Assembly: GCA_002928735.1 (NCBI GenBank)
Contig: PERL01000008.1
Location: 104,582-168,581, forward strand
Reading direction: 5' to 3'
Length of the DNA: 64,000 bases
Origin: Hyphomicrobium sp.
GTDB lineage: Bacteria; Pseudomonadota; Alphaproteobacteria; Rhizobiales; Hyphomicrobiaceae
Shown here: positions 19,082 through 27,401 of the stretch, one piece after another
Layout: every line of letters starts with the position of its first letter
How positions within the stretch are numbered: position 1 is the first letter of the stretch
Made by a program: the position numbers and the translations under genes
Notes under the pieces: generated by a model
Databases searched by the model: none
The model's input: only the letters and a program-made list of their open reading frames with translations
Told to the model about the DNA's origin: nothing

Positions 19082-19876
19082 GTGCGCGCGATCCTGACAG
19101 CGCTGGCACTCGTCCTGACGGTGCTCATCACCGGCATCGGGCCCAGCCACGCCGCCGATCCTGTCTTCCCCGCACTCACCGGCCGCATCGTCGATAACGC
19201 CAATCTGCTCACCGCCGAAGACGAAGCCGAACTCACCGCCGCGCTCCAATCCCTCGAAGGCACCTCCTCCGATCAGCTCGCGATTGTGACGCTGCCATCG
19301 CTGCAAGGCTTCACCATCGAAGACTTCGGCTACAAGCTCGGCCGCCACTGGGGCATAGGTCAGGCCGGCAAGGACAACGGCGTCCTGCTCATCGTCGCTC
19401 CCAACGAGCGCAAGGTCCGCATCGAAGTCGGCAAGCGCCTCGAACCGCTCATGACCGACGCCATGAGCCGTATCATCATCGAGAACGCCATCCTGCCCGG
19501 CTTCCGCCGCGGCGACTTTGCCGGCGGCATTCGCGCCGGCGTCCGCGACATCAAAGACGTGTTGCTCGGCGATGCCGAAGCCGTCAAAGAGCGCGCCCGC
19601 GGTATGAACCAAGCCCCCGATGTCGATTGGATCGCGCTCATCATCATCGCCATCTGGATCGCCATCGTCGTCTTTTCGATCTACCAGCAGCACAAGCAGG
19701 CCGGGCAATATCCGCAAACGGCCGGCCCCGGCGCACGCCGCCGCCGCCGTAGCCGCGACGGCGGCATCATCATTCTGCCCGGCGGCTCGGGCGGCTGGAG
19801 TGGCGGCAGCGGCGGTGGCGGCTGGTCGGGCGGCGGCGGCACGTTCAGTGGCGGCGGCGCTTCGGGCGGTTGGTGA
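19082..19876 (+). CDS. TPM domain-containing exported protein with Gly-rich C-terminus (YgcG-type)
   Basis: The protein (264 residues from the GTG at 19082) has an N-terminal signal sequence (ILTALALVLTVLITGIGPSHAA), a TPM domain (LTGRIVDNANLLTAEDEAELTAAL ... QLAIVTLP ... GIGQAGKDNGVLLIVAPNERKVRIEVG), one transmembrane helix (WIALIIIAIWIAIVVFSIY) and a tail of Gly-Ser-Trp repeats. This is the YgcG architecture. Some TPM proteins act in photosystem II repair or as acid phosphatases, but the role of YgcG-type proteins is unclear. The GTG at 19082 has GGAG eight bases upstream; a GTG at 19040 is in frame but has no ribosome binding site. It lies between lemA and a second TPM gene, probably as one operon. 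Confidence 0.9.
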   Translation: MRAILTALALVLTVLITGIGPSHAADPVFPALTGRIVDNANLLTAEDEAELTAALQSLEGTSSDQLAIVTLPSLQGFTIEDFGYKLGRHWGIGQAGKDNGVLLIVAPNERKVRIEVGKRLEPLMTDAMSRIIIENAILPGFRRGDFAGGIRAGVRDIKDVLLGDAEAVKERARGMNQAPDVDWIALIIIAIWIAIVVFSIYQQHKQAGQYPQTAGPGARRRRRSRDGGIIILPGGSGGWSGGSGGGGWSGGGGTFSGGGASGGW

Positions 19877-19895
19877 AGGAAGGAAACAAACCACG

Positions 19896-20513
19896 ATGGC
19901 CTTCATCTCGGATCATGATCAGGCACGCATCGGCGCAGCGATCGCGGCCGCCGAAAAGAAAACCTCCGGCGAAATCGTCGCCGTCTTGAGCGGCGAAAGC
20001 GCCAGCTATTTGCACGTCCCGTTCCTCTGGGCGGCGCTCATCGCTCTCATCGTGCCCTGGCCGCTGGTCTATTTCACCTGGTGGCCCGTGCAGTGGATCT
20101 ATCTCATTCAACTCAGCGTCTTCTTGGCTATCCTCTTGCTCACGCTCCCCCGCCGCGTGCGCTACGCCCTGGTGCCTCAATCCATCAAAACCGAACGCGC
20201 CCACCGCCGCGCCGTGGAGCAATTCCTCGTCCAGAACCTCCACACCACCGCCGGCCGCACCGGTGTCCTCATCTACGTCTCCGTCGCCGAGCGCTACGCA
20301 GAAATCATCGCCGACACCGGTATCGACTCGAAGGTCCCGAATGGCACATGGCAGGCGATCGTCGAAGATCTCACGTCCAACATCGCCGCCGGCCGCGCAG
20401 GTGAAGGCTTCGTCCACGCCGTCGAGCGCTCGGGCGAACTCCTCGCCCAGCATTTCCCGCCGGGCACGCGCGATCCCAACGAATTGCCAAATCACCTGAT
20501 CGTCATCGATTAG
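19896..20513 (+). CDS. Second TPM domain-containing membrane protein
   Basis: The 205-residue protein begins ISDHDQARIGAAIAAAEKKTSGEIVAVLSG, has two transmembrane segments (residues about 42-85) and continues with AHRRAVEQFLVQNLHTTAGRTGVLIYVSVAERYAEIIAD, the core of the cytosolic TPM-domain class. The ATG at 19896 is preceded by AAGGAAGGAAA. It starts 19 bp after the upstream TPM gene, so lemA and both TPM genes form one apparent operon. The function is unknown; the arrangement suggests the three products act together at the membrane. Confidence 0.9.
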   Translation: MAFISDHDQARIGAAIAAAEKKTSGEIVAVLSGESASYLHVPFLWAALIALIVPWPLVYFTWWPVQWIYLIQLSVFLAILLLTLPRRVRYALVPQSIKTERAHRRAVEQFLVQNLHTTAGRTGVLIYVSVAERYAEIIADTGIDSKVPNGTWQAIVEDLTSNIAAGRAGEGFVHAVERSGELLAQHFPPGTRDPNELPNHLIVID

Positions 20514-20554
20514 TCGTATCGCGCGGTCACAAAGCTCGGCGAAAGAGGGCATCG

Positions 20555-21964
20555 ATGACGGCAGCGCACACGATCACAACGTCCACCGCGACACCCACGA
20601 CAGAGCGCGCCCCCATGCGCGCCCTCGTCTCGTGGACGCTCTACGACTTCGCCGCCCAGCCCTATTACACCCTCGTTCTGACCTTCCTCTTCGCGCCCTA
20701 TTTCGCCGCCCACGTCGTCGGCGATGTCGCGCAAGGCCAGACCATCTGGGGCTATGGCGCCGCTGCGGCCAGCGTCCTCATCGCGATTGGCAGCCCCTTC
20801 CTCGGCGCCCTCGCTGACGGCCGCGGTCGCCGCAAACCCTGGATCGCCCTCTTCTCCATCATCCTGATCGCCGGCCTCGCCACGCTCTGGCTTGCAACGC
20901 CCGGCGCACCAAAAGAAACCATCGCACTCATCGTCCTCGCCTTCATCGCCGCCACGGCCGCCGCCGAATTCTCCTCCGTGTTCTCCAACTCCATGATGCC
21001 GAGCCTCGTCCCGCCCTCCGCGCTGGGCCGCCTTTCCGGCATCGGTTGGGGCGTCGGCTATCTCGGCGGCCTCTTGAGCCTCGCCCTCGTCGCCGGCCTC
21101 ATCGTCTCCAATCCAACCACCGGCAAAACGCTCTTCGGTCTCGATCCCATCATCACGCTAGATGCCGCCACGCGCGAACCCGACCGCCTCGTCGGTCCCA
21201 TCGCCGCCGTCTGGTTTGCGCTCTTCATGATCCCATTTTTCCTCTTCGTGCCCGACGTGAAGCCGAGGCCGCTCGCGCCGGGCGAAGTCCGCCCCTCGCC
21301 CGCACGCCAGCTCTGGAACACGGTGCGGCAGCTCCCACAGAACCGCGACATGCTCTTCTTTCTCGTCGCCCGCATGCTCTATGCGGATGGCCTCTCCGCC
21401 ATATTTGCTTTCGGCGGCATCTACGGCACCGCCGTCTTCGGCTGGAGCGCCCTCGAACTCGGCCTCTTCGGCATCATCCTCACCGCAACGGGCATGATCG
21501 GCGCCGTCATCGGCGGTGTGCTCGACGATCGCGCCGGCGCCAAAACCGTCATCCTCGTCTCGCTCGTTCTGCTACTGATCGGCGCCGTCGGCATCCTCTC
21601 CGTCGATCAAACGCGCATTCTTTTCACGCTCGACGTACCCCCTAAGGCGCCGGGCTCCGCACCCTTCTCCTCGATCGGCGAGCAAACGTTCTTAGCCTTC
21701 GCCGTCCTCGTCGGCCTCGTCGCAGCCCCGGTTCAGGCCGCCAGCCGCTCACTCCTGGCCCGCCTCGCCCCACCTGACCAAATCACCCAGTATTTCGGCC
21801 TTTTCGCCTTCTCCGGCAAAGTGACAGCCTTCCTGGCCCCGTTCCTCGTCGCCACCGTGACCCTGGCCACCGGCAGCCAGCGCGTCGGCATGGCCGCCAT
21901 TACGCTCTTCCTCATCGCCGGCATGCTTCTGATGCTGCCCGTCCGCGAACCGCGAGCCCATTGA
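20555..21964 (+). CDS. MFS transporter, UMF1/Atg22-like family
   Basis: The 469-residue membrane protein has about 12 hydrophobic segments and the UMF1-family N-terminus SWTLYDFAAQPYYTLVLTFLFAPYF, together with FLGALADGRGRRKPW, a variant of the MFS loop 2-3 motif. UMF1 proteins are relatives of yeast Atg22, an amino acid exporter of the vacuole; bacterial substrates are unknown. The start was taken at ATG 20555 with GAAAGAGGG upstream. It lies 41 bp after the second TPM gene but is probably unrelated to it in function. Confidence 0.88.
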   Translation: MTAAHTITTSTATPTTERAPMRALVSWTLYDFAAQPYYTLVLTFLFAPYFAAHVVGDVAQGQTIWGYGAAAASVLIAIGSPFLGALADGRGRRKPWIALFSIILIAGLATLWLATPGAPKETIALIVLAFIAATAAAEFSSVFSNSMMPSLVPPSALGRLSGIGWGVGYLGGLLSLALVAGLIVSNPTTGKTLFGLDPIITLDAATREPDRLVGPIAAVWFALFMIPFFLFVPDVKPRPLAPGEVRPSPARQLWNTVRQLPQNRDMLFFLVARMLYADGLSAIFAFGGIYGTAVFGWSALELGLFGIILTATGMIGAVIGGVLDDRAGAKTVILVSLVLLLIGAVGILSVDQTRILFTLDVPPKAPGSAPFSSIGEQTFLAFAVLVGLVAAPVQAASRSLLARLAPPDQITQYFGLFAFSGKVTAFLAPFLVATVTLATGSQRVGMAAITLFLIAGMLLMLPVREPRAH

Positions 21965-22136
21965 AGGTAAACGGGAATTCCTGAAGCCGGGATAAGCGGG
22001 CTCTCTAGGCAGGTGCGCGGTTCCCGAGCCTTGACAGTTGCGTGACGCCGCGCGCATCGTCCGCCCGAATTTCATTGAACCGGGCGTTCCCGGCGCGTTC
22101 CCGCGCCCCCCGGCTCCGACCGACGAGGCAAGTCAC

Positions 22137-23126
22137 GTGGAACCGACGAACGAACGCCCAGCCCCCACCATCGTGCGCACGTATCTGAAATTTGAAACAC
22201 CGATCGCCGAACTCGAGCGCAAGGTGCAGGAACTGCGCACGCTGGAAGGCTCCGAAACGTCCGTCAATATCGCCGACGAAATCAAAAAGCTTGAGCAGAA
22301 GGCGCAGGCAGCCCTCGCCGATACCTATTCCAAGCTGACGCCCTGGCAGAAAACGGAAGTCGCCCGCCACCCCGAACGCCCGCACTGCCTCGATTACGTG
22401 GCCGACCTCATCCAGGACTTCACGCCGCTCGCTGGCGATCGCTACTTCGGCGAAGACGAAGCCATCGTCGGCGGCCTCGGCACCTTCCGCGGCCGGTCCG
22501 TCATGATCATCGGCCACGAAAAGGGTTCCGACACCGAAAGCCGCCTGCGCCACAACTTCGGCATGGCTAAGCCCGAGGGCTATCGCAAAGCCGTCCGCCT
22601 AATGGAAATGGCCGAACGATTCCAGCTCCCCGTCATCACGCTCTGCGACACGGCCGGTGCCTATCCAGGCGTCGATGCCGAACAGCGCGGCCAGGCGGAA
22701 GCCATTGCTCGCTCCACCGACAAATGCCTCGCCATCGGCGTACCGCTCATCGCCGTCATCATCGGTGAAGGCGGATCGGGTGGCGCGGTCGCCATCGCCA
22801 CCGCCAACCGCATTCTGATGCTCGAGCATGCGATTTACACGGTCGCTTCGCCCGAAGCCGCCGCGTCCATCCTCTGGCGCGACAGCTCCAAAGCCATCGA
22901 CGCTGCAACCAGCATGAAGATCACCGCCCAGGATTTGGAAATTCTCGGCGTCATCGATACGGTGGTGAAAGAGCCCGTCGGCGGTGCCCACCGCGACCGC
23001 GCGCTGATCATGAAGCGCGTCGGCGACGCCATCGCCAAGGCACTGACCGAATTCGACGGCAAGAGCCCAACGGAAATCCGCCGCCAGCGCCAGGAGCGCT
23101 TCCTGGATATTGGCCGCTCCCTGTAA
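22137..23126 (+). CDS. accA: Acetyl-CoA carboxylase carboxyltransferase subunit alpha
   Basis: AccA pairs with AccD to transfer the carboxyl group from biotinylated AccB to acetyl-CoA, giving malonyl-CoA for fatty acid synthesis. The 329-residue protein shows the family N-terminal helix (LKFETPIAELERKVQELRTL) and the crotonase-like core (PVITLCDTAGAYPGVDAEQRGQAEAIA, GEGGSGGAVAIATANRILMLEHAIYTVASPEAAASILWRD). Length is close to E. coli AccA (319). The GTG at 22137 is chosen because GAGG lies 9 bases upstream; a GTG at 22173 is also possible, and the extension to 22038 is unlikely. TTGACA at 22031 may be a -35 box, but the -10 region is poor. accD is not in the window. Confidence 0.95.
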   Translation: MEPTNERPAPTIVRTYLKFETPIAELERKVQELRTLEGSETSVNIADEIKKLEQKAQAALADTYSKLTPWQKTEVARHPERPHCLDYVADLIQDFTPLAGDRYFGEDEAIVGGLGTFRGRSVMIIGHEKGSDTESRLRHNFGMAKPEGYRKAVRLMEMAERFQLPVITLCDTAGAYPGVDAEQRGQAEAIARSTDKCLAIGVPLIAVIIGEGGSGGAVAIATANRILMLEHAIYTVASPEAAASILWRDSSKAIDAATSMKITAQDLEILGVIDTVVKEPVGGAHRDRALIMKRVGDAIAKALTEFDGKSPTEIRRQRQERFLDIGRSL

Positions 23127-23323
23127 AGCCGCAGCGCTTTGCTCCAACCCGTTGTTAACACTGTATTTGGTGCCTCACCCGCGCCGTATTCCCGTCGCCT
23201 CATGCCCCCAAGCTGTGGGCAGCACTGCGCCTAGATGTCGGCTGCCCGTCGTGCCGTTAGGGAAGTATTAACCTTTCCAAACAGATGGTGATTCGTGGTT
23301 GAGGGGCGAACCGGGGTGGGATT

Positions 23324-24442
23324 GTGACGTCTGTTCGATCGTTCGCGAGTGCTGTCATCGCCGCCGCCATGCTCATGCTGGCCGGCTGCGGCAGCGCGCC
23401 CGAATTAATCCCCGCCGAACAGCCCCTCCCCAAAGAAACCCTCGACCTCATCGGCAAGAAGGGCATGCAGCCGGGCATGCCGATCTACGTCCGCATCTTC
23501 AAGGAAGAATCCGAACTCGAAGTCTGGAAGGCGCGCGAAGACGGCCGCTTCTACCACTTCAAGACCTACCCGATCTGCAACTGGTCCGGCGAGATTGGTC
23601 CCAAGTTCAAGAAGGGCGACAAGCAGGCCCCCGAAGGCTTCTACGCCGTGGGCCCGAAGCAGATGAAGCCCGACAGCAGCTATCACGTCGCCTTCAATCT
23701 CGGTTTCCCCAACGCTTACGATCGCGCCCACGAGCGCACCGGCGAATTCCTTATGATCCACGGCAAGTGCAAATCGGCCGGCTGCTACGCCATGACGGAT
23801 GCGCTCGCCGAAGAGATTTACGCGCTTGCCCGCGAAGCCTTCCGCAACGGCCAGAGCGCATTCGCCGTCCACGCGTTTCCCTTTCGCATGACGGACGACA
23901 AGCTGGCCCGCTTCAAAGGTCACAAGCACATCGCCTTCTGGAAGATGATCAAGCCTGCCTACGACTTCTTCGAGACCTATCGCGTGCCGCCGACCGTGGC
24001 CGTGTGCGAGCGCAAATACGTCATCGGCGTCACACTGCCGGCCACCGGCCGCATTGATCCCGATGGCCAGTGCCCGCGCTTCCAGAAGCAGGAACTGACA
24101 CCCTTCGTGCCCGATCTCCTGGATCAGCAAATCGCCGCTCAGAAAGGCACCATCGTCCCGGGCCAAAAGGCGCGCGAACAAACCGCACTCGCCTGGTCAG
24201 ACGGTGAAGCACCTACGCCCAAGCCTGTGGTCACGCCGGCCGCGACCGCTCCGGCTCCTGCTGCTGCAGTTCCCAGCACATCCACAACCACCACATCCAC
24301 GACGGGATCAATTCAGAATCCACCACCTGCATCTTTGCCAGGCGCTGCCTTTCTGACCGCCGAACCGCGCCCCGCAAAACGCAAGGCGCCCGCCAAAAAG
24401 CCGGTCGAAGTTCCAACCTCGCTGGGCTTGAACGCGCCCTGA
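23324..24442 (+). CDS. L,D-transpeptidase family lipoprotein (YafK/DpaA-like), paralogue 1
   Basis: The 372-residue protein has a lipobox (LAGC, Cys22), then a YkuD-type catalytic domain (about residues 50-250). The active-site signature HGKCKSAGCYAM has His146 and catalytic Cys154, as in YafK/DpaA-like enzymes. Such enzymes form or cut L,D-cross-links or protein attachments at the meso-diaminopimelate residue of peptidoglycan. The tail after residue 285 is rich in Pro, Ala and Thr and may span the cell wall. It starts at a GTG. The domain is closely related to those of the next two genes, evidence of tandem duplication; this copy is presumably anchored by lipid, to the outer or inner membrane. 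Confidence 0.88.
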   Translation: MTSVRSFASAVIAAAMLMLAGCGSAPELIPAEQPLPKETLDLIGKKGMQPGMPIYVRIFKEESELEVWKAREDGRFYHFKTYPICNWSGEIGPKFKKGDKQAPEGFYAVGPKQMKPDSSYHVAFNLGFPNAYDRAHERTGEFLMIHGKCKSAGCYAMTDALAEEIYALAREAFRNGQSAFAVHAFPFRMTDDKLARFKGHKHIAFWKMIKPAYDFFETYRVPPTVAVCERKYVIGVTLPATGRIDPDGQCPRFQKQELTPFVPDLLDQQIAAQKGTIVPGQKAREQTALAWSDGEAPTPKPVVTPAATAPAPAAAVPSTSTTTTSTTGSIQNPPPASLPGAAFLTAEPRPAKRKAPAKKPVEVPTSLGLNAP

Positions 24443-24498
24443 TCTCCGCCATCTTTCCTGTCTAAGCCGGAACATGAAATCCGTGCGGAGCCTATGCG

Positions 24499-25374
24499 AT
24501 GGCCGAACCAACTTCGAAAACCAAGCGGCGCAGGTCCGGTCTCGCAGGCCTAATCCTTCTGGCCCTCCTCGTCATCGGTGCGGCGGCCATCGCACTGATG
24601 CCCGCGCCCATCCGCGATAGCTATCTCATCTCCGCGCAGCGCCACTATCGCGTCTGGCTCGCCTCCACCGGCCAGGCACTCCCCGGCACGCCCGATCTGA
24701 CGCGCCTTGATCAGCGCCTCGCCGAAAAAGGCATGTCGCTGGGCACACCGATCCTGATGCGCGTCTTCAAGCGCGAATTTGAACTTGAACTGTTCATGCT
24801 GAAAGATGGGCGCTACGAGCTTTTCGCTACCTATCCCATCTGCAAATGGTCTGGCCGCCTCGGTCCCAAAATCAAAACGGGCGATCATCAAGCCCCCGAA
24901 GGCTTCTATACGGTCGACAAAAACGCGCTCAATCCCAACAGCCGCTGGCACCGCTCCTTCAACCTCGGCTTTCCCAATGCCTTTGATCGCGCACACGGGC
25001 GCACGGGATCATTCCTGATGGTCCACGGCGGCTGCGGCTCAGTCGGCTGCTATGCAATGACCGACCCCGTCATTTCTGAAATCTGGTTGATCATCACGCG
25101 CGCCCTCGATGGCGGTCAGAAGCGCTTTCAGGCCCAGGTCTATCCCTTCCGCATGACGGACGAGAACTTGGCCGGCTACCAAAGCGAACACGTCGCCCCC
25201 TTCTGGCGCGATCTCAAAACGGGTTATGATCATTTCGAGAAAGACCGCCTGCCCCCGGCAGTCGGTGTTTGTGACAAGCGCTATGTCTTCACCTCCGGCG
25301 CTCAGACGCGTGACATCACCGGTCCCGTCACCGCCACGTGTGCCTCCAGCAACACAGCGGCCACAGCCGGGTGA
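24499..25374 (+). CDS. L,D-transpeptidase family protein, membrane-anchored, paralogue 2
   Basis: The 291-residue protein carries an N-terminal transmembrane anchor (residues 13-35, GLAGLILLALLVIGAAAIALM, after an Arg-Lys-rich start). The YkuD/YafK-type domain follows, with the active site HGGCGSVGCYAM (His176, Cys184). Shared blocks with the two flanking genes include APEGFYTV, NLGFPNAFDRAHGRTGSF and VYPFRMTDENLA. Unlike paralogues 1 and 3 it lacks a long Pro-rich tail. Its gene starts 56 bp after paralogue 1 on the same strand. The type-II membrane anchor would hold the enzyme at the inner membrane, so the three copies may work at different depths of the wall. Confidence 0.88.
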   Translation: MAEPTSKTKRRRSGLAGLILLALLVIGAAAIALMPAPIRDSYLISAQRHYRVWLASTGQALPGTPDLTRLDQRLAEKGMSLGTPILMRVFKREFELELFMLKDGRYELFATYPICKWSGRLGPKIKTGDHQAPEGFYTVDKNALNPNSRWHRSFNLGFPNAFDRAHGRTGSFLMVHGGCGSVGCYAMTDPVISEIWLIITRALDGGQKRFQAQVYPFRMTDENLAGYQSEHVAPFWRDLKTGYDHFEKDRLPPAVGVCDKRYVFTSGAQTRDITGPVTATCASSNTAATAG

Positions 25375-25462
25375 TTGCATTCAAGATTCAAAAAAAAGCC
25401 GTGCAACTTGAAGAGGAGAGAACTGTTCCTGTGGTTGCCAGGGATACCCGGGACCGTCTAGG

Positions 25463-26695
25463 GTGGCCTCTGGTTTGCGGCTCAACGTCGTTGTGAGTAG
25501 TCCGTTGTCTTTTGCACGCACCATCGACCGTTGGAAAGTTGTCGCCGGCACCGCGTTATGCGCCGCTGCGGCTGCCACCAGCGCACATGCGCTCTCCATC
25601 GAACTCAAAGATGCCGCGTCAGACCGCATCGAGCGGCAGCGCGCAGCCGCCGTAGGCCGTTTGCCATTGCCGGGCACACCGGATGTTTCCAAGACCGCTG
25701 AGCGCTTAGCCGCCAAGGGCTTTGCAAACGGCGCACCGATCATGCTGCGCATCTTCAAGTCCGAATCCGAACTCGAAGTTTGGATGGAGAAAGACGGCCG
25801 CTACGAACTGTTCGCCACGTATCCGATCTGCCACTGGTCCGGCACGCTGGGCCCCAAGCAGCGCGAAGGCGACAAGCAGACGCCCGAAGGCTTCTACACC
25901 ATCACCTCGCGCCAATTGCACCACGTCGGCCGCTGGCCGCGCTCGTTGAACCTCGGCTTCCCGAACGCCTTTGATTCCGCAATGGGCCGCTCGGGCTCCT
26001 ATATCTTGGTTCACGGTGGCTGCTCATCGGTCGGCTGCTTCGCCATGACCAATCCGGTCATCGGTGAAATCTACGGCCTCGCCACCGCTGCCCTGCGCGG
26101 CGGTCAGCGCCACATCCCCGCCCACGTGTTCCCCTTCCGCATGACGGAAAAGAACCTCGCCAAAAACGCCAAGAGCGAATGGGCAGGCTTCTGGGCCAAT
26201 CTCAAGGAAGGCTACGACAGCTTCGAGAAGACGCGCCAACCCCCGCGCGTCAGCGTCTGCGAAAACCGCTACCACATCCAGGACGCAAGCCCGCCGGAGG
26301 CGGGCGTCCCAAACCCTTTAGCCGTGTGCGGCGCGACGGTCGCCGCCCTTCGCTCCTCGGACCCATCCGCGCAGCTTGTCCCGATCGAAAGCCCGGCAGC
26401 GAACCCGTCACCGCCGGCGTCGGGGCAGGCCCCGTTGCCACCGGCAGTCTCGGCGCCGCTGATCCAAGCCTCCGTGGAACAAAGTTCGACGGCGCAGATG
26501 TTCGAACTGATCCCCAATCTCAATCCGCCGCCGCGCCCGGTGGAGACGGCAGCATCGCGCCGGGCGGGAAAACCGCCGTGCAACTTGGCGAGACCAAGCT
26601 GCCGGAAGTTCGTAGCGCTGAGGAGCGCTAAGTCGACCCGGATCGCGCAAGTCCGAGCCCGCAAAACCGCAGCCGACACCAATCGCGTCCGCTAG
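25463..26695 (+). CDS. L,D-transpeptidase family protein, exported, paralogue 3
   Basis: The 410-residue protein has a signal peptide (about residues 24-43, VVAGTALCAAAAATSAHA) and the same YkuD/YafK-type domain, with active site HGGCSSVGCFAM (His184, Cys192). A Ser/Pro/Ala-rich region follows from about residue 300. The last 45 residues are Arg-rich, contain two cysteines and use rarer codons (AGA, AGG, GTA) than the rest, so a frameshift near 26535 is possible; the alternative frame ends at 26631. The start is probably the GTG at 25463, but a GTG at 25493 is in frame and neither has a strong ribosome binding site. Confidence 0.85.
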   Translation: MASGLRLNVVVSSPLSFARTIDRWKVVAGTALCAAAAATSAHALSIELKDAASDRIERQRAAAVGRLPLPGTPDVSKTAERLAAKGFANGAPIMLRIFKSESELEVWMEKDGRYELFATYPICHWSGTLGPKQREGDKQTPEGFYTITSRQLHHVGRWPRSLNLGFPNAFDSAMGRSGSYILVHGGCSSVGCFAMTNPVIGEIYGLATAALRGGQRHIPAHVFPFRMTEKNLAKNAKSEWAGFWANLKEGYDSFEKTRQPPRVSVCENRYHIQDASPPEAGVPNPLAVCGATVAALRSSDPSAQLVPIESPAANPSPPASGQAPLPPAVSAPLIQASVEQSSTAQMFELIPNLNPPPRPVETAASRRAGKPPCNLARPSCRKFVALRSAKSTRIAQVRARKTAADTNRVR

Positions 26696-26771
26696 CGCGG
26701 CGTTCCAGCGCCTTGCGATGGCAATTTCAGGCGTGCAATAGAACCGCGCCTTCATAATTCCGGGGACCCCG

Positions 26772-27323
26772 ATGGCCGACAACGATACGCCTGCCACGCC
26801 GCCGCCTGCGCCGACAATGGAGCGCATGCTCGAAAACGCCATCTTCGCCAGCCGCTGGCTGCTTGCGCCGTTTTATCTAGGGCTCGCACTTTCGATCGTC
26901 GTCGTCCTCATCAAGTTCATGGCCGAGTTCTTCCACCTTGCCATGCACGCGTTCACAGCCACCGAGTCCGACGTCATCCTTGGCATTCTCGCTCTCGTCG
27001 ACCTGACGCTCATGGGCTCACTGCTCATTATCGTCATCTTCTCCGGCTACGAAAACTTCGTATCCAAGATCGATCACGTCGGCCACAAAGACTGGCCCGA
27101 GTGGATGGGCACCATCGATTTCAGCGCGCTCAAGCTGAAGCTACTCTCGTCCATCGTCGCAATTTCTGCGGTCCATCTACTGAAGTCCTTCATGGCGCTG
27201 AAAGTCGTGACGCCCGAAGCCGAAAAGCAGATCTTCTGGCTGGTCGTCATTCACCTCGTCTTTGTCGTCTCCAGCGTGCTCCTCGCACTCTCCGACCGCA
27301 TCGCGGGAAAACACGATAAGTGA
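26772..27323 (+). CDS. UPF0114 family membrane protein (YqhA-like)
   Basis: The 183-residue protein has three to four hydrophobic helices and the UPF0114/TIGR00645 pattern: MLENAIFASRWLLAPFYLGLALSIVVVL, ILGILALVDLTLMGSLLIIVIFSGYENFVSKID and KLKLLSSIVAISAVHLLKSF. The family is widespread in Proteobacteria, with no established function. It is followed by a strong hairpin terminator that also serves the convergent secA gene. There is no clear operon link with the L,D-transpeptidase genes upstream (76 bp gap). Confidence 0.9.
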   Translation: MADNDTPATPPPAPTMERMLENAIFASRWLLAPFYLGLALSIVVVLIKFMAEFFHLAMHAFTATESDVILGILALVDLTLMGSLLIIVIFSGYENFVSKIDHVGHKDWPEWMGTIDFSALKLKLLSSIVAISAVHLLKSFMALKVVTPEAEKQIFWLVVIHLVFVVSSVLLALSDRIAGKHDK

Positions 27324-27348
27324 GCTTCATCGCGGACATCCAAACGCG

Positions 27349-27379
27349 AAAAAGCCGGGGCTCTCACCCCGGCTTTTTT
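27349..27379. terminator. Bidirectional intrinsic terminator between UPF0114 gene and secA
   Basis: AAAAAGCCGGGG, loop CTCTCA, CCCCGGCTTTTTT: a perfect stem with an A run on one side and a T run on the other. It ends both the plus-strand UPF0114 gene and the minus-strand secA gene. Confidence 0.92.
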
Positions 27380-27401
27380 GTTGTTCAAATTTCGCGCCGC
27401 A

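Noticed and set aside
19770..19876. Gly-rich coding repeats at the end of the first TPM gene as a DNA repeat element
   Set aside because: The Gly/Ser/Trp tail is a family trait of YgcG-type proteins; the DNA repetition follows from GGC codons.
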